DNA from: Elusimicrobiota bacterium
Lineage (GTDB): Bacteria; Elusimicrobiota; Elusimicrobia; UBA1565; UBA9628
Direction: 5' to 3'
Assembly (NCBI GenBank): GCA_016182905.1
Contig: JACPFR010000014.1
Location: 1-64,000 of the forward strand
Length of the DNA stretch: 64,000 bases
Made by a program: the position numbers and the translations under genes
Notes under the pieces: model-generated
Seen by the model: the letters and a program-made list of their open reading frames with translations, nothing else
Databases searched by the model: none
What the model was told of the DNA's origin: nothing
In this document: positions 62,007 to 64,000 of the stretch, one piece after another
Position numbering within the stretch: the first letter of the stretch is position 1
Layout of the letters: each line of letters starts with the position of its first letter

Positions 62007-64000
62007 TTAAGCGACGAGCTCCGGCTCGCGGTTCCCGTCGGGGCGGGCGTCGGCGGCCTTCTTCTCATCGGCGAACGAGTGGCCGGTGGCCAGCCCGATC
62101 ATGAACAGGATCAGCGCGACGGCGCCGAGCGCGAACACGGTGTCCCCGGGCGCGCGCAGCCACCGCAACGTCGACATCAGCGGCGTCTGCAGGAACTCGG
62201 GGCTGCGGGCGTACCAGTAGCCCGTGTCGATCGACGCGACGGTCTGCAGCAGCCCGACGGGCAAAAGGCTCATCAGGCACATCGCCATGAGCCCGCCGTT
62301 CATGCCCCAGAAGGCGACGGAGATCATGCCGTCCTTCCAGCGCCGCCCGGCCGTCGCCGCCCGCAGGCAGAACAAGGTCAGCCCGATGCCGAGCATGCCG
62401 TACACGCCGAACAGCGCGGCGTGGCCGTGCAGCGGCGTCGTGTTGAGCCCCTGCATGTAGTACAGCGCGGCCGGCGGGTTGATCATGAAGCCGAACAGAC
62501 CCGCGCCGACCATGTTCCAGAACGCGACGGAGACGAAGAACAGCACCGGCCAGCGGTAGTCGCGCATCCACGGGGCGGCGCGCGAGACCCGCAGGTGGTC
62601 CCACGCCTCGTAGCCCATCAGCGCCAGCGGCACGACCTCGAGCGCGCTGAACACCGAGCCGAGCGCGAGCGCCACGGTCGGCGTGCCCGTGAAGTACAGG
62701 TGGTGCAAAGTCCCGATGATGCCGCCCGCGAGGTAGATCGTCGCGGCGAGCAAGGTCGCCTCGGCGGCCTTCGCGTCGTCGACGAGCCCCATCTTCGAGA
62801 ACAGGAAGGCGATCACGACGGTGGCGAACACCTCGAAGAAGCCCTCGACCCAGAGGTGCACGACCCACCAGCGCCAGTACTCGACCATCGTCAGGTGGGT
62901 GTGCTGGCCCCAGGACAGGCCCGCGCCGTAGAAGCCCGCGATGGCGATCGCGGAGACGAGGAACAGCCCGAGCAGCTTGGAGGTCCCGGGCTTGGCCGAG
63001 ACCAGCGGCGGGATCACGCAGCGGCCGACGAGCGCCAGCCAGATCAGCAGGCCGGCGAACAAGCCGATCTGCCAGACGCGCCCGAGCTCGACGTACTCGT
63101 AGCCCTGATGGCCCCACAGGAACCAGTTGTTCCCGGCGAACTTGTGGAACACGCTCGCCCACTCGCCGGCCAGCGAGCCGACGACGATGACGACGAGCGC
63201 GCCGAGCAGGACGCCGACGCCGAGGGCCTGGCCCTTCGGCTCGCGGCCGAGGATGATCGGCCCGATGAACAGCCCCGCGGCGAGCCAGCTCGTCGCGATC
63301 CAGAACAGGCCGAGCTGGATGTGCCACGTGCGGGTGACGACGTAGGGAAGCCAGCGGTCGAGCGGCACGCCGAAGAAGCCGTCGCCCTCGACGCCGTAAT
63401 GGGCGGTGACGATGCCGACGCTGATCTGCGCGAGGATGAGGCCGCCGACGACGGCGAAGTAAGCGAGCGAGACCTTCTGCGACGCCGTCAGCGCGAGCCC
63501 GAGCAGCGGGTCGCGGGCCGGCACGTCCTTCTTGTGCTCGCCGCCGTGGCCGGCGCCCGCGTAGTACCAGACCATCGCGCAGATGCCGGCGAGCAGCAGG
63601 ATGATGCTGATGCCGGTCCAGAACATCGCGGAGGCGGTGGGACGGTTGCCGATCAGCGGCTCGTGCGGCCAGTTGTTCGTGTAGGTGTGGACGCTGCCGG
63701 GCCGGTTCGTCGACGCGGCCCACGAGGTCCAGAAGAAGAACGCGGACAGCTTCAGGGCCTTGTCGGGATCGGTCAGCGCGCCCTTGGGCATCGCGTAGGC
63801 GTGACGGCCGTTGGCGAACACGTCCGAGTAGTGTTCAAGGTTGGAACGGAACGCCGCCGCGCGGTCCGCGGACACGGTCAAGGTCCCGGTCGCGGCGTCG
63901 TAGCCGTTGGTCCGGAACAAGGTCTCGGCGCGCTGGCGCAGGGCCGCCTGGCGCTCGGCGGGAAGGGCCGCGTACGACCCGGCCTTCTCCGCCTCGGCCC
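62007..64000 (-). CDS. norB: Quinol-type nitric oxide reductase, N-terminus cut by the window edge
   Basis: At least 664 residues, open to the window end. It has about 14 membrane helices of the haem-copper oxidase fold. Conserved His residues: TRTWHIQLGLFWIATSWLAA, VVHLWVEGFFEVFATV (His and Glu of the FeB site), GTLHHLYFTGTP and LHGHAALFGVYGMLG. An N-terminal part outside the membrane (EHYSDVFANGRHAYAMPKG) makes it the single-subunit qNor type, which reduces NO to N2O using quinol. Opposite to nirK, so the two gene products work in sequence: nitrite to NO, then NO to N2O. Confidence 0.96.
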   Translation of the reverse strand, partial: AEAEKAGSYAALPAERQAALRQRAETLFRTNGYDAATGTLTVSADRAAAFRSNLEHYSDVFANGRHAYAMPKGALTDPDKALKLSAFFFWTSWAASTNRPGSVHTYTNNWPHEPLIGNRPTASAMFWTGISIILLLAGICAMVWYYAGAGHGGEHKKDVPARDPLLGLALTASQKVSLAYFAVVGGLILAQISVGIVTAHYGVEGDGFFGVPLDRWLPYVVTRTWHIQLGLFWIATSWLAAGLFIGPIILGREPKGQALGVGVLLGALVVIVVGSLAGEWASVFHKFAGNNWFLWGHQGYEYVELGRVWQIGLFAGLLIWLALVGRCVIPPLVSAKPGTSKLLGLFLVSAIAIAGFYGAGLSWGQHTHLTMVEYWRWWVVHLWVEGFFEVFATVVIAFLFSKMGLVDDAKAAEATLLAATIYLAGGIIGTLHHLYFTGTPTVALALGSVFSALEVVPLALMGYEAWDHLRVSRAAPWMRDYRWPVLFFVSVAFWNMVGAGLFGFMINPPAALYYMQGLNTTPLHGHAALFGVYGMLGIGLTLFCLRAATAGRRWKDGMISVAFWGMNGGLMAMCLMSLLPVGLLQTVASIDTGYWYARSPEFLQTPLMSTLRWLRAPGDTVFALGAVALILFMIGLATGHSFADEKKAADARPDGNREPELVA

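Overview
This is a GC-rich bacterial chromosome segment that contains the replication origin. The genes dnaA, dnaN, a DUF721/dciA gene, gyrB and gyrA run leftward from about 45.2 kb. A rightward run starts at 45.4 kb with hpf, hprK, rapZ, a mannose-family PTS, ptsH, ptsI, lepA and lepB. DnaA boxes and an AT-rich stretch lie between them (45153-45228), so oriC sits at the strand switch. HprK plus RapZ plus a mannose-type PTS, a GC-rich genome, and a mix of fermentative and nitrogen-oxide genes would fit an environmental Elusimicrobiota-like or deltaproteobacteria-like lineage. No rRNA is present, so the taxon is an inference with low confidence.

Layout, 1-17.7 kb: the end of an M3 oligopeptidase; lgt; a CMAS-like methyltransferase divergent from two secreted proteins; a CAU tRNA; rmlA; a large malate synthase-isocitrate lyase fusion; a TPR/HEAT protein with tatD and a GNAT gene; an SDR-aldehyde dehydrogenase operon; and a secreted HAD-fold protein that has lost its catalytic aspartates. 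17.8-27.5 kb: a deoxyhypusine-synthase-family gene, an HDAC/acetylpolyamine-amidohydrolase-family gene, an agmatinase-family gene and two UDP-GlcNAc 2-epimerase paralogues; then, on the minus strand, a glutamine-synthetase-family gene, a probably frameshifted membrane gene, a heptad-repeat secreted protein, a sugar-nucleotide epimerase and a GT4 glycosyltransferase. 27.6-32.9 kb: parA-parB with an unusual duplicated upstream motif, asd, and secreted proteins of unknown function.

32.9-45.2 kb (minus strand): speE with a eukaryotic-type S-adenosylmethionine decarboxylase, a short mazG, serS, gyrA, gyrB, dciA, dnaN and dnaA. 45.4-55 kb (plus strand): hpf-hprK-rapZ-EIIA-EIIB-EIIC-EIID-HPr-EI-lepA-lepB, mostly overlapping start to stop. 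55-64 kb: small membrane proteins, galE, a tandem ATP-grasp ligase, then an NO-linked module (Rrf2 regulator, CCxxC secreted protein, copper nitrite reductase NirK, quinol-type nitric oxide reductase NorB cut by the window end).

Three themes stand out. (1) Polyamine and hypusine-like metabolism with eukaryotic-type members: AdoMetDC, SpeE, a DHS-like protein, an agmatinase-like protein and an acetylpolyamine-deacetylase-like protein, in two loci. (2) A malate synthase-isocitrate lyase fusion, in the order opposite to the nematode protein. (3) Genome-level signals: about eight genes have a -10 hexamer only about 5-9 nt before the start codon, which suggests widespread leaderless transcription, and several families of intergenic inverted repeats recur in the window.
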